A stretch of 64,000 bases of DNA from Methanolobus profundi (GTDB lineage Archaea; Halobacteriota; Methanosarcinia; Methanosarcinales; Methanosarcinaceae): positions 62,001 through 126,000 of the forward strand of contig NZ_FOUJ01000004.1 in assembly GCF_900114835.1 (NCBI RefSeq), in the 5' to 3' direction. Both the position numbers and the translations under genes were made by a program. The notes under the pieces were generated by a model. It saw only the letters and a program-made list of their open reading frames with translations, was not told the origin of the DNA and ran no database searches. Below, one piece after another: positions 26,646 to 35,466 of the stretch (position 1 is the first letter of the stretch; each line of letters begins with the position of its first letter).

Positions 26646-28661
26646 ATGATAAAATTAATGTTGATAGTAGCGGTGGCTATATTGTTTACAGGAACTGCTT
26701 CAGCAGCAGTTACATATACAGTAGATGACGATGGCGGACAGGATTTTACAACGATAGGAGAAGCAGTTACATCTGCTGACTGGGGAGATAGGATCATTGT
26801 GTACCCTGGAATTTATTCAGAAAATGATTTTGATATATACAAAATCTATTCAATTGTATCATACTCTGGTGACCCTAGCGATACAATAATAGAATACAAT
26901 GGTTCATATGGAAGATTTTCAGTCGATGGCAGTTTACTAGGCGGAGAAAGCATACTCCTATCAGGATTCACTATCAACAACTATAAAATAATACCAAATA
27001 TGTGTGAGATTAAAAATAATATTCTAATATCTTCTGAGATAAATGGAGGATTTGAGAACTACGCTAGTAGTGTAAAAATCTATGATAATGTGTTTGAGGG
27101 AAAGGGTGTTTCTCTATATAGAGCATCACCCTCTGCAACTGAAATTGTTGGTAACCATTTCTACAATTGTTCAATTGCTCTGAATTCCAAAGATTGTAGT
27201 CAAATGAACGTTGAAAATAATGAATTCTCACACAACAACGTAGCCATACGAATTAATTACGCTGGAATTAATTTAGTTAGCAACAAAATATATGATAATG
27301 ATATCGGGATAGCTGGAGGAAATTCTGTAGAGAACGTCATTTATAATAATTATTTCAACAATACAATTAATACTGAAGGTTTGGCGATATTGACACCACA
27401 TACTTTTTCAGTTCCTGTTTCTTCTGGACCTAACATCATTGGTGGTCCCTCTATTGGTGGCAATTATTGGGCCAAGCCTGATGGAACAGGATTCAGTCAG
27501 ACACATTCTGACACTAACAGTGATGGATTCTGTGATGAACAGTTTGAGATATACGGACTCGGAATATATAGTGAGATATTAGTAGGGATTGATTATTATC
27601 CACTGGCAGACTGGATACCTGCTAATTCATCACAAAAAGCAATATATACAGTAGATGATGACGGCGGTAAAGATTTTTTAACAATAAAAGAGGCAGTGGA
27701 TGCAATCCCGATTGATTCATTGGGAGTCAATGAGATCATAGTTTATCCAGGAACCTACACAGAAAACATTGAGGTGTATCATGACAAAGTTACTATAAGA
27801 TCATATTCAGGAAATCCAGAGGACACTGTTATCAATGGGGACGGCGGAACTGTTTTCGATGTTTATACTCGGCCAGGGTATAAGAGGACGGTTTTTGTAT
27901 TGGACGGTTTTACAGTCACTGGTGCCGGATGCGGGGTGTCTGCTGAAAAAGAACAAGCATACTACAGTATCTATAATAACGTGTTCGATGACAACGAGCA
28001 CGGTATTTTAATGAGAGAGCAGATAGAAGTTGATATTCATGATAATGTTTTTCAGAACAATGATATTGGGATGAAAATCAAAAGATGTACTATCTATGAT
28101 TATGAAATCAGAAACAACACACTGACTGAAAATGATATAGGTATTGAATCCAATGATAATTCAGTTACAATATCTAATAATCGGTTATACACTAACAACC
28201 AAGCTATCGTTTTGATGACAAGTGGATCAAAACTAATAAACAACAAGATTTACGATAATAATCTAGGGATTTATGTAGCCGTTACTGGACGAGTACCGAT
28301 TATTAACAATTATCTGAACAATACTATTAATACTGAAGGGATATATTATAATACAATCTTAAATGGAACTATATCCACGGGACCTAACATAGTAGGTGGT
28401 CCTTCGATCGGTGGCAATTACTGGGCTAAACCGGATGGAACCGGGTTCAGCCAGACACACCCAGATAATGATGGTGACGGATTCTGTGATGAAGAATATG
28501 AAATATACAATGAGTATGGATCCTCCATAATAGGCGTTGATCACTACCCATTGGCCAAAGAACAGTCATGTCTATCGAATGCAGAGGTTCCTGAATTCCC
28601 AACAATCGCTCTACCCCTGATAGCAATTGTAGGATTGGCATTGTTCTTTAAGAGAAGGTAA
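26646..28661 (+). CDS. two-module right-handed beta-helix surface protein with PEF-CTERM tail
   Basis: Predicted 671-residue exported protein. A signal peptide (about 1-20, ending SASA-type) precedes two homologous halves, each starting YTVDDDGG-(Q/K)-DF and ending with a glycine-rich GGPSIGGNYWAKPDGTGFSQ block followed by an Asp-rich calcium-binding-like stretch. Each half contains NosD/pectin-lyase-like repeats (many N-x-I-x-N-N-x-(F/L) turns), expected to fold as a right-handed beta-helix. The C-terminus has PEFPTIALPLIAIVGLALFF plus basic residues, a PEF-CTERM sorting signal processed by an archaeosortase-type enzyme in this group. The ATG at 26646 is preferred over GTG 26637. Likely role: an anchored surface protein binding polysaccharide; enzyme activity is not shown. 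Confidence 0.85.
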   Translation: MIKLMLIVAVAILFTGTASAAVTYTVDDDGGQDFTTIGEAVTSADWGDRIIVYPGIYSENDFDIYKIYSIVSYSGDPSDTIIEYNGSYGRFSVDGSLLGGESILLSGFTINNYKIIPNMCEIKNNILISSEINGGFENYASSVKIYDNVFEGKGVSLYRASPSATEIVGNHFYNCSIALNSKDCSQMNVENNEFSHNNVAIRINYAGINLVSNKIYDNDIGIAGGNSVENVIYNNYFNNTINTEGLAILTPHTFSVPVSSGPNIIGGPSIGGNYWAKPDGTGFSQTHSDTNSDGFCDEQFEIYGLGIYSEILVGIDYYPLADWIPANSSQKAIYTVDDDGGKDFLTIKEAVDAIPIDSLGVNEIIVYPGTYTENIEVYHDKVTIRSYSGNPEDTVINGDGGTVFDVYTRPGYKRTVFVLDGFTVTGAGCGVSAEKEQAYYSIYNNVFDDNEHGILMREQIEVDIHDNVFQNNDIGMKIKRCTIYDYEIRNNTLTENDIGIESNDNSVTISNNRLYTNNQAIVLMTSGSKLINNKIYDNNLGIYVAVTGRVPIINNYLNNTINTEGIYYNTILNGTISTGPNIVGGPSIGGNYWAKPDGTGFSQTHPDNDGDGFCDEEYEIYNEYGSSIIGVDHYPLAKEQSCLSNAEVPEFPTIALPLIAIVGLALFFKRR

Positions 28662-29019
28662 TTACTTCTCTTTATTTATACTATTGAATGTGTTTGGTTC
28701 TGGTATAAATAATGTAAATATGAGCAACACAAAATCTGCTCATTTTTGTTTAGAAAAACAACTTGTAAACTAAATACAAAGTAACCATCCACCAAAAGCA
28801 GCGTATTCCTATGCTGCTTTCCAGAATAGTAGAGAACTGCAGCTATACTGATAATTCTACAGATGACCAGATATGAATTTAGAATATATTTGCAGTTTTT
28901 TTATTTTAGATTTAAGGAAAACGAGGCTTATCCAGGACCTTCTGAATTATTAAAGTTATTCTTAATCTCTGAGAAATGATGATAGTAGGAAGTCTACAGG
29001 GTCTCAAATTCACTATTTT
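28662..29019. other. gene-free stretch upstream of the transposase remnant
   Basis: No open frame of note. Broken frames around 28900-28970 may be the eroded 5' part of the transposase, but no terminal inverted repeat could be identified. Confidence 0.4.
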
Positions 29020-29626
29020 CTAAGCAAATCATTTTATCAATTCAAAATACTCCAATCTTGTTTATGATTATACAAGTAGCCTTAAAGTTGAATGTGGTCA
29101 CAATTGGCATATTGATGAAACAGCAATTAAAATTAAGGGAAAACAACATTTTTTAGGGAAATGATAGATGAAGATACTCGTTTCATGGTTGCCAAACATC
29201 TATCCAAGACAAGAACTCAGAGAGATTGTACTATTTTGTTTAAAGATGCTGCAGACAGAGCCATAAGCAAACCTAAGTTCATATTTGCTGATGATTGTTT
29301 TGCATACAGGAAACCATTCAATAAGGTATTTTGGGAATACGGAGAACCTACAAAACTGATACAGAACGTAGGTATCAACAGCAGAAAGACAAACAATATT
29401 GTTGAAAGGCTACATGGAACTCTCAAAGATATGCTCAGAGCAAGACGTGGACTTGATTCAATGGAAAAGACAGAGTTGCTTCTGAAAGGTTGGTTTATTC
29501 ATTACAATTTCTTTAGACCACATCATTGAAAGGTAAAACTCCTGTACAGGCGGCAGGAATAGACATTGATGTATCTAACAAATGGAAATCACTTATAGAC
29601 CAAGCAACAAAATGGAGTATGACAAC
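29020..29626 (+). pseudogene. frameshifted IS6/IS240-type DDE transposase remnant
   Basis: Three pieces in different frames together give the core of a DDE transposase: WHIDETAIKIKGKQHFL (about 29102-29154), then MIDEDTRF...VERLHGTLKDMLRARRG...NFFRPHH (29161-29528), then LKGKTPVQAAGIDI (about 29528-29625). The first junction at about 29155 lacks one base (a T) relative to the expected frame, and the second at about 29527 is another small indel. The N-terminal DNA-binding part is decayed. The catalytic Asp in HIDE and a candidate Glu in VERLHG remain, but no complete protein can be made. Boundaries and terminal repeats are not resolved. Confidence 0.8.
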
Positions 29627-29770
29627 ATGAGCAAAGGGTTAAAAACGACAGTTCAAGAATCAAGTGGGAAATATACTGCTCCTATACCCACTGATTTAGT
29701 TAATCTCCTTGACCTCAATAAAGGCGATAAGTTCATGTGGAAAATGGAAGATAAGAAAATTACAATTTAG
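29627..29770 (+). CDS. AbrB/MazE-like small DNA-binding protein
   Basis: Predicted 47-residue protein from the ATG at 29627 (GGAG 9 bases upstream). The sequence (QESSGKYTAPIPTDLVNLLDLNKGDKFMW) has the swapped-hairpin AbrB pattern of a Pro-x-x-(L/I) turn and KGD before the last strand. Such proteins are usually antitoxins or transcription regulators. It is followed 11 bases later by a small gene that may form a pair with it. It lies directly against the transposase remnant, so it may use part of the old element's sequence upstream. Confidence 0.65.
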   Translation: MSKGLKTTVQESSGKYTAPIPTDLVNLLDLNKGDKFMWKMEDKKITI

Positions 29771-29781
29771 GTTGTAAAGCA

Positions 29782-29952
29782 ATGACAAAAGATATAGAAG
29801 GTGAAATTTATCACTTGGATAAGATGATTACTTCCTTAGTTGAATTGTTGGAAGAAAAGGGTGTACTGGAATACGAAGAATGGGAGAACAAGTTGCGTGA
29901 GAAGTTAGATGTTGTTAAAGGGCTAACCAAGTTTGATGATTTGGAAGATTAA
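29782..29952 (+). CDS. small acidic helical protein paired with the AbrB-like gene
   Basis: A 56-residue frame from the ATG at 29782 to the TAA at 29950-29952. It is rich in Glu, Lys and Leu (DKMITSLVELLEEKGVLEYE) and predicted to be nearly all helix. It sits 11 bases after the AbrB-like gene on the same strand. It does not look like a known toxin. The regular codon pattern and the neighbour suggest a real gene; function unknown. Confidence 0.6.
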   Translation: MTKDIEGEIYHLDKMITSLVELLEEKGVLEYEEWENKLREKLDVVKGLTKFDDLED

Positions 29953-29955
29953 ATG

Positions 29956-30981
29956 TTAACTTTTCAATAATTTTATTCCTTTCACCCATATAACAAATGC
30001 AACTAGTGATAAAATCAACGAACGTATTGTCATAATATCACCCATGTAAGCTAAAAATTTTTCAAATTGGGTTTTTTCATTAATTGACTGCGAAAGCTCC
30101 AATGCAACCGATCCTTGTGAAATTCCGTATTCATCTGCCTTGTTAAATATTTTATTCCTATCTTCCCATTTATCATTAACATGTACCTTATAAAACCCAC
30201 TGATTTCATTTTCTCTATATTCAGTTATTAGTTCTTCCAATTCATAGTAACCTATACCAGTTAATTTGCTTTTGTAATAAATATCATCAATCGCTTCTTT
30301 GTATATCAAATCAATAGAATCGTCTACTGCTTTTTCGTTAGTCCATTCTGTTTTCAGATTGCTGCTTTTCAAAATTACAGTTTTGTCCAATACCAATTTA
30401 CCGTTAAGTGTAATGTTTCCTTCTCTCCATATTGTTTTTGCATCAATGTAAGATACTCCATTGAAATGAATTCCATCAGCTAATAAAATGGGTGAATTAT
30501 CATCAATGTTACAATACACACTGTCAGTAGAATTTTCTATATAAATCCATGAACCGTGGAGGTTTATGTTATTAAATGTTGAATTTGTTCCCTCTCCGGC
30601 AAGTCCGATTACCATATTTTCTTTTTCGTCGTCAGTAATTTCAGGGATATAATTTTCTATTGGATAAGTTAGTTCAACCACTGTGTTTTCATCGGTACTG
30701 TTCGGAACAAAAACAACTGCTGTCCCACGTGAATTAGAAATGGCTATGTTTACAGAATATGGATATCCTTGGTAAAATGAATATGTTTCAGTGTCGTCGG
30801 AAGTTAAAACTGACTCACCAACTATTTCTTTATATTGTTTTAAAAATATATCTGCATATTCAAACATATCATCTTCGTCGACATATATGTTGGTGTAACC
30901 GCTGAATAAAAACACTGACAATAATAGTATTAAAAAAAATAGTGACATACTAAACGTGTCATGTTTTTTTCTAAACCCCAT
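29956..30981 (-). CDS. hypothetical protein anchored by membrane segments at both ends
   Basis: Predicted 341-residue protein with a basic start, a hydrophobic segment at about 12-28, an outer domain of about 260 residues rich in Asn, Asp and Thr, and a C-terminal segment (about 316-335) ending KLLKS. I do not recognise the family. The gene is much more AT-rich than the surface-protein island, like its neighbour at 31074, which suggests later acquisition. It converges with the small gene at 29782 with a 3-base gap. Confidence 0.6.
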   Translation of the reverse strand: MGFRKKHDTFSMSLFFLILLLSVFLFSGYTNIYVDEDDMFEYADIFLKQYKEIVGESVLTSDDTETYSFYQGYPYSVNIAISNSRGTAVVFVPNSTDENTVVELTYPIENYIPEITDDEKENMVIGLAGEGTNSTFNNINLHGSWIYIENSTDSVYCNIDDNSPILLADGIHFNGVSYIDAKTIWREGNITLNGKLVLDKTVILKSSNLKTEWTNEKAVDDSIDLIYKEAIDDIYYKSKLTGIGYYELEELITEYRENEISGFYKVHVNDKWEDRNKIFNKADEYGISQGSVALELSQSINEKTQFEKFLAYMGDIMTIRSLILSLVAFVIWVKGIKLLKS

Positions 30982-31073
30982 AACTCATCTTAAAAAAGGC
31001 ATAGTATAAAAGGAATATCTTTTGTTCTGTTTTTTACGTTTTTCAAAAAAAATCACAAAAAATTATTCCATGT

Positions 31074-31286
31074 TCATTTATTGTAATTATCTGAGTCGTT
31101 TGATTCTCTAATCCATCGTTTCAATACTGGAATAGAGTATAATGTGCTTAGTATACCAAAAAACAATGTGGCTGCTAAATCAAAAAGACCCCTTCCAGTA
31201 TACGGAGGAATTGCCATACTTGTTGATATACCAATTAAAACCAATGCCATGAATGTGTCTTCTTTCATATTCTTATCCATCCACAA
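31074..31286 (-). CDS. hypothetical small membrane protein
   Basis: Predicted 70 residues with two hydrophobic segments (about 12-30 and 34-53) and a charged tail (RWIRESNDSDNYNK). The start could also be Met3 or Met7. No family recognised. AT-rich like 29956-30981. Confidence 0.45.
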   Translation of the reverse strand: MWMDKNMKEDTFMALVLIGISTSMAIPPYTGRGLFDLAATLFFGILSTLYSIPVLKRWIRESNDSDNYNK

Positions 31287-31370
31287 CTACGCCATTTCCT
31301 AAAATAAGAGCAAATCCTTTTATCCATTCAAACTACTCCTGAACTTAACAGTACCACTATCAGGAAAAAT

Positions 31371-31378
31371 ATTTATAC
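31371..31378 (+). promoter_or_regulatory. TATA box of modABC
   Basis: ATTTATAC lies about 26 bases before the left half of the ModE-type palindrome, so the transcript start is predicted at about 31400. Confidence 0.5.
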
Positions 31379-31396
31379 AAGAAAGTGGGAGGTTAG

Positions 31397-31420
31397 CGTT
31401 ATGTGCCACCGGACATAACG
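31397..31420 (+). promoter_or_regulatory. ModE-type operator upstream of modA
   Basis: A perfect inverted repeat, CGTTATGT-N8-ACATAACG, lies 51 bases before the modA ATG and over the predicted transcription start. Length, spacing and sequence are close to the molybdate-responsive ModE site of bacterial mod operons as I remember it. A repressor bound here would block initiation when molybdate is plentiful. No modE gene is in the window. Confidence 0.7.
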
Positions 31421-31471
31421 GATTGATAGTTACTGTTGGGTCCGAGTGACAGTAGTAAGAAGGTAGTAATT

Positions 31472-32287
31472 ATGAGACTGAACAAAAAACTGATTCTGGC
31501 TATTGCAGCCATACTGGCACTTGTGGTCTTTGTAAGCGGTTGTACCGATACTAACACAGAAGATGTTGCAACTGATATGGATACCGACACAGGTGAAGTT
31601 ACAACAATAACAGTATCCGCAGCAGCAAGCCTTACAGAAGCATTCACTGAGATCGAAACTGCTTTTGAGACCGAGAACCCGGACATTGATATCAATTACA
31701 ACTTTGCAGGATCAGGAACTCTCAGAATGCAGATAGAAGGTGGTGCTCCGATCGACGTGTTCGCATCAGCATCACAGAGCCATATGGATTTATTAAGTAA
31801 CCAGTCATTGATAGTGGAAGATTCAAGAAAGGACTTTGCAGCAAATACTGTTGTCCTGATAACACCTGTTGATAGTGAACTGGACATCACAGGACCTGAG
31901 GACCTGATATCAGACGACGTTGGAACAATAAGCATAGGAAACCCTGAGACAGCACCAGTAGGAAAGTACACTGTCGAAGCCCTTGAAGAAGCAGGCCTCT
32001 GGGATGAGCTTGCATCAAAGACATTGCTTGCAGAAAATGTAAAACAGGTCCTTGTCTATGTTGAGAGAGGAGAAGTTGATGCAGGGTTTGTATACAGTAC
32101 AGACGCAGCAACTGCAGATGACGGTACTATAGATATAAAAGCAACCATACCAACAGTAACACCTATCAGCTACCCAATAGCAATTGTTTCATCATCAGAA
32201 CACCAGAACGAAGCACAGGTATTTGTTGATTTTATAACTTCTGAAGAAGGAACAACAATACTGGACTCCTACGGATTCACAGCTTAA
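31472..32287 (+). CDS. modA: molybdate ABC transporter substrate-binding lipoprotein
   Basis: Predicted 271-residue lipoprotein: hydrophobic signal with lipobox VSGC (Cys24), then a ModA-type two-lobed binding domain. Landmarks: VSAAASLTEAF near the N-terminus (oxyanion-binding Ser), GSGTLRMQIEGGAPIDVFASAS, IGNPETAPVGKYT and the Tyr/Asp-containing GEVDAGFVYSTDA. It would capture molybdate (or tungstate) outside the cell and deliver it to the ModB permease. The ATG at 31472 follows GAAGGT. First gene of modABC. Confidence 0.93.
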   Translation: MRLNKKLILAIAAILALVVFVSGCTDTNTEDVATDMDTDTGEVTTITVSAAASLTEAFTEIETAFETENPDIDINYNFAGSGTLRMQIEGGAPIDVFASASQSHMDLLSNQSLIVEDSRKDFAANTVVLITPVDSELDITGPEDLISDDVGTISIGNPETAPVGKYTVEALEEAGLWDELASKTLLAENVKQVLVYVERGEVDAGFVYSTDAATADDGTIDIKATIPTVTPISYPIAIVSSSEHQNEAQVFVDFITSEEGTTILDSYGFTA

Positions 32288-32298
32288 AAGGAAAAATA

Positions 32299-32967
32299 AT
32301 GCTCGACCAGATAGGATTTCCCCTGATAATCACTTTGAAGATCGCCGGCCTGTCCACCCTGATAGTGGCGATCACAGGTATGATCATATCATACATACTT
32401 GCAAGACGTGATTTCAAGGGGAAATGGCTGGCCGACGTACTTGTCACTTTACCCCTTGTACTCCCGCCAACAGTAACAGGATACCTTCTGGTAGTGTTGC
32501 TTGGAAAGAATGGAGTGCTTGGAAGCATTCTTTACAGCCTCACTGGCTGGAGTATAGTTTTCACATGGCAGGCAGCGGTCATTGCAGCCTTTGTTGTTTC
32601 ACTGCCACTTATGGTCAAGACCACCACAGCAGCGATCGAGGCCGTGGACAGGGAATACGAATATGCGGCCTTCACACTTGGAAGAAAGGAACTGGATACC
32701 GCACTTTTCATCACTCTTCCCCTGGCTAAAAAAGGAATACTCGCAGGTATTGTCCTCAGTTTTGCAAGAGCTGTAGGAGAATTCGGTGCAACACTGATGT
32801 TCGCAGGGAACATTCCTGGAAGAACGAACACAATGTCAATTTCAATTTACAGCGCATTCCAGGCAGGGAACAATGACCTTGCCAATATGCTGGTCGTGAT
32901 ACTCATAGTAATGTCCCTCCTTTCCATGGCCATAACTGCAAAGATCATAAATGACTGGAAGATATGA
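32299..32967 (+). CDS. modB: molybdate ABC transporter permease
   Basis: Predicted 222-residue inner-membrane protein with about five hydrophobic segments. It has the permease EAA-type loop (EAVDREYEYAAFTLG) that docks to the ATPase and LPLVLPPTVTGY typical of ModB. It starts 11 bases after modA with AAGGA as ribosome site. It forms the transmembrane channel for molybdate with ModA and ModC. Confidence 0.93.
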   Translation: MLDQIGFPLIITLKIAGLSTLIVAITGMIISYILARRDFKGKWLADVLVTLPLVLPPTVTGYLLVVLLGKNGVLGSILYSLTGWSIVFTWQAAVIAAFVVSLPLMVKTTTAAIEAVDREYEYAAFTLGRKELDTALFITLPLAKKGILAGIVLSFARAVGEFGATLMFAGNIPGRTNTMSISIYSAFQAGNNDLANMLVVILIVMSLLSMAITAKIINDWKI

Positions 32968-32976
32968 GGTGCGATC

Positions 32977-34095
32977 ATGGGCATTAAAGCAGATTTCAGA
33001 AAACGGTACTATAGAGATAAGAACGACAAGAAGAAGGGAGTGGAAGCTGCTTTCACACTTGATGCTCAGTTCGAGGTCGGCGATGAACTTGTCGTGTTCT
33101 TCGGTCGCTCCGGATCGGGAAAGACAACTGCCCTCCAGTGCATCTCAGGCTTGTTGGAACCAAATGGCGGAAAGATCGTTGTCAATGGAGATGTCTATTT
33201 CGATTGCCACAAGAGGATCAACCTGCCGGTACAAAAACGCAGCCTTGGATACGTATTCCAGAGCTATGCCCTTTTTCCGCACATGGATGTCAAGAAGAAC
33301 ATCGCATACGGACTTAAAGGCTGGAATGAGAAGGACAAGGAGGAAAGAGTAGATGAGATGCTCCAGATGCTTGAGATAAAGGGACTGGAGAACAACTTCC
33401 CCTCACAATTATCAGGCGGTCAGAAGCAGAGAGTTGCACTGGCACGTGCACTGGCACCTAAACCCAGTATACTTTTACTTGACGAACCATTCTCCGCACT
33501 TGACAGGGTCGTTCGTATGAAGCTCAGGGAGAAAATCAAGGAGATCCAGAGAGAACTGAAGATACCTGTGCTCTTTATCACTCACAACCATGTGGAAGCT
33601 TTCACGATAGCTGACAAGATAGTTATATTCCATGACGGTCGTGTTCAGCAGATAGGAACATCGGAAGATGTGTTCTACCATCCTAAGAATGAGCATGTTG
33701 CAGAACTTGTAGGATTGACCAATATCTTTGAGGATTCGATGTTGGTGGACGAGGACGAGATGGCAGGGACCATTACGATCGGATGTGAACATATGAAAGT
33801 CACTGCAAACCGACCTGACTGTGATATCAAAGAGAAGATATCCTGGGGCATCAGGCCGGAGAATATGCGTATACTCCCGCTGACAGATAAGAACAGCTCC
33901 GAGGAGAACACATTCCCGGCTCTGGTTAAGAGCATAGTTAACAAGGGATCTAGCAAGGTCCTTGCTCTTAGTGTAAAGGAGCACAGCAAGCTCCTGATAG
34001 CCGAGATAGGTAATCAGTCCTTTGAAAATATGGATATTAAGACCGAAGATGAGTGCCTGATACGCATCGAAAGGGACAGGATAGTTCTTTTCTAA
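32977..34095 (+). CDS. modC: molybdate ABC transporter ATP-binding protein
   Basis: Predicted 372-residue ATPase. Walker A GRSGSGKTT at about residues 43-51, Q-loop FQSYALFPH, signature LSGGQKQR, Walker B ILLLDEPFSALD and switch His (ITHNH) are all present. The C-terminal part (about 240-372) is a TOBE/MOP-like oxyanion-sensing domain. The ATG is preceded by GAGGTG overlapping the end of modB. It energises the modB channel. It converges with the gene at 34102, only 6 bases away. Confidence 0.94.
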   Translation: MGIKADFRKRYYRDKNDKKKGVEAAFTLDAQFEVGDELVVFFGRSGSGKTTALQCISGLLEPNGGKIVVNGDVYFDCHKRINLPVQKRSLGYVFQSYALFPHMDVKKNIAYGLKGWNEKDKEERVDEMLQMLEIKGLENNFPSQLSGGQKQRVALARALAPKPSILLLDEPFSALDRVVRMKLREKIKEIQRELKIPVLFITHNHVEAFTIADKIVIFHDGRVQQIGTSEDVFYHPKNEHVAELVGLTNIFEDSMLVDEDEMAGTITIGCEHMKVTANRPDCDIKEKISWGIRPENMRILPLTDKNSSEENTFPALVKSIVNKGSSKVLALSVKEHSKLLIAEIGNQSFENMDIKTEDECLIRIERDRIVLF

Positions 34096-34101
34096 AAATG
34101 A

Positions 34102-35301
34102 TCACTGATTGTTATTCTTGAACCTGCTGTCAATGTATTCTATAAGTTTACTTCCTGATATCTCAAGACTTGCTGCTGAGGAACGAATATAGAATTCCTC
34201 TTTCTCACCTTCCTTCAGGAACACTGGTTTATCGCTGGGGTCGCATTCTACTTTCATAACATGCTTGCCATGGACATCGACGAGCTCAGAGCTTATGTAT
34301 GGAAGGAATTCATTGCCAATATTATGACCCACTATGTTGGAAAAGTGCTGATTGAACTTATCATTGCTCTGAAAAGCATCGGCTTCAATTCCCAGAATGC
34401 TTCCATCGTCTGAAACACCTACCAGCAGACATCCTCCATCTGAGTTCAAATAGGCTACAATGGTCTTTGCAACTGCATGTTCAATGCGTTTATCGGCTTT
34501 AGAGGTGTGCAGGTTGGTCCTGAGTGTTGATTTGAACTCTAATGTATTCCCTTCTCCATTGGAGATCAATTTTAGCAGTTCATCCGAGGGAGACATTGGT
34601 TCGCTGTCCTGTTTGAAAAAATAAGGGTTCTTTTGAACAAAGCCTGTAACCATTTTGTCAAGCATATTTCCCCTTTGATGATGGATGTATACAAATCCGG
34701 CAACAGATATCAAAAATGAGATCAAGAGATCAATGAACAGGTTTGATGCCATGTTCGGTGCGGTGATCCCCATATCGTACCTTGATGCATCATATCCAAA
34801 GATATTGACCAGTGCAACGATCGATATTTCCATAATTGTAGCAGTGGTGAACGAAAGACAAAAAGAGAAAACTGCAATGATAGCCGGGGTCATAACTGTG
34901 TGTGTCCTCTTCTCCCAGAAAAGTAGATACACGAGTGAGAAAGCTATAGCTCCTACTACCACAGTTGAAAGAGCATTCAATATGAAGTCACCCCACCATA
35001 GTTCTTTGATCACCGGAGCCATTATTTCGGGGAATACTGACAGGTAGATGAAGATCAGTATCAAGATCTCGAACAATGAAGGGAACTGGAATTCCCATTT
35101 TTTTCTGATAATGGTCGGTAAAAAGGTCAATACCAGAGCGAACAGGCATAAAGAGAAGTTGAGCAGGTCATCACGGAGCAAGGCACTGGCACCTGCAACT
35201 ATCAGTAACGTTCTGAATATTACAAAAAAATAGAACCTGATCCGCTGTATATTGATATGGCGACCACGCTGTTCATCAGTCATTTCTCTTTTTTTAGCCA
35301 T
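34102..35301 (-). CDS. membrane protein with C-terminal Schlafen/AlbA_2 domain
   Basis: Predicted 399 residues from Met at 35301 (an in-frame ATG at 35310 also exists, but GATGGT is better spaced for the internal one). Five or so hydrophobic segments occupy about residues 20-215. From about 255 to 390 lies a Schlafen AlbA_2-type domain: EFKSTLRTN, VAKTIVAYLNSDGGCLLVGVSDDGSILGI, and a final strand FYIRSSAAS. Such domains bind nucleic acid or occur in ATPases and defence proteins; attachment to a membrane is unusual. Divergent from the coiled-coil gene at 35467. Function unknown. Confidence 0.75.
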   Translation of the reverse strand: MAKKREMTDEQRGRHINIQRIRFYFFVIFRTLLIVAGASALLRDDLLNFSLCLFALVLTFLPTIIRKKWEFQFPSLFEILILIFIYLSVFPEIMAPVIKELWWGDFILNALSTVVVGAIAFSLVYLLFWEKRTHTVMTPAIIAVFSFCLSFTTATIMEISIVALVNIFGYDASRYDMGITAPNMASNLFIDLLISFLISVAGFVYIHHQRGNMLDKMVTGFVQKNPYFFKQDSEPMSPSDELLKLISNGEGNTLEFKSTLRTNLHTSKADKRIEHAVAKTIVAYLNSDGGCLLVGVSDDGSILGIEADAFQSNDKFNQHFSNIVGHNIGNEFLPYISSELVDVHGKHVMKVECDPSDKPVFLKEGEKEEFYIRSSAASLEISGSKLIEYIDSRFKNNNQ

Positions 35302-35466
35302 TGTGACCATCAGATATACTTTTGATATAAGTTAGACCTGTGAGCTTATATTGCTAGAATACTACATGATTACTATATACATATTGCTGACAGAACAGAT
35401 CATTTCATACCAAACTGAAATATCCAATAAACTTTTAAAGTTGCATGGCGTTTTGTATTCGAAGAG

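Noticed and set aside
29161-29529. 122-residue transposase frame as an intact gene
   Set aside because: It lacks the N-terminal domain and first catalytic Asp, which lie upstream in another frame, and the C-terminus continues in a third frame.
31397-31420. The palindrome before modA as a terminator hairpin
   Set aside because: It has no T-run after it and lies at a TATA-predicted start with a ModE-like sequence, so an operator fits better.
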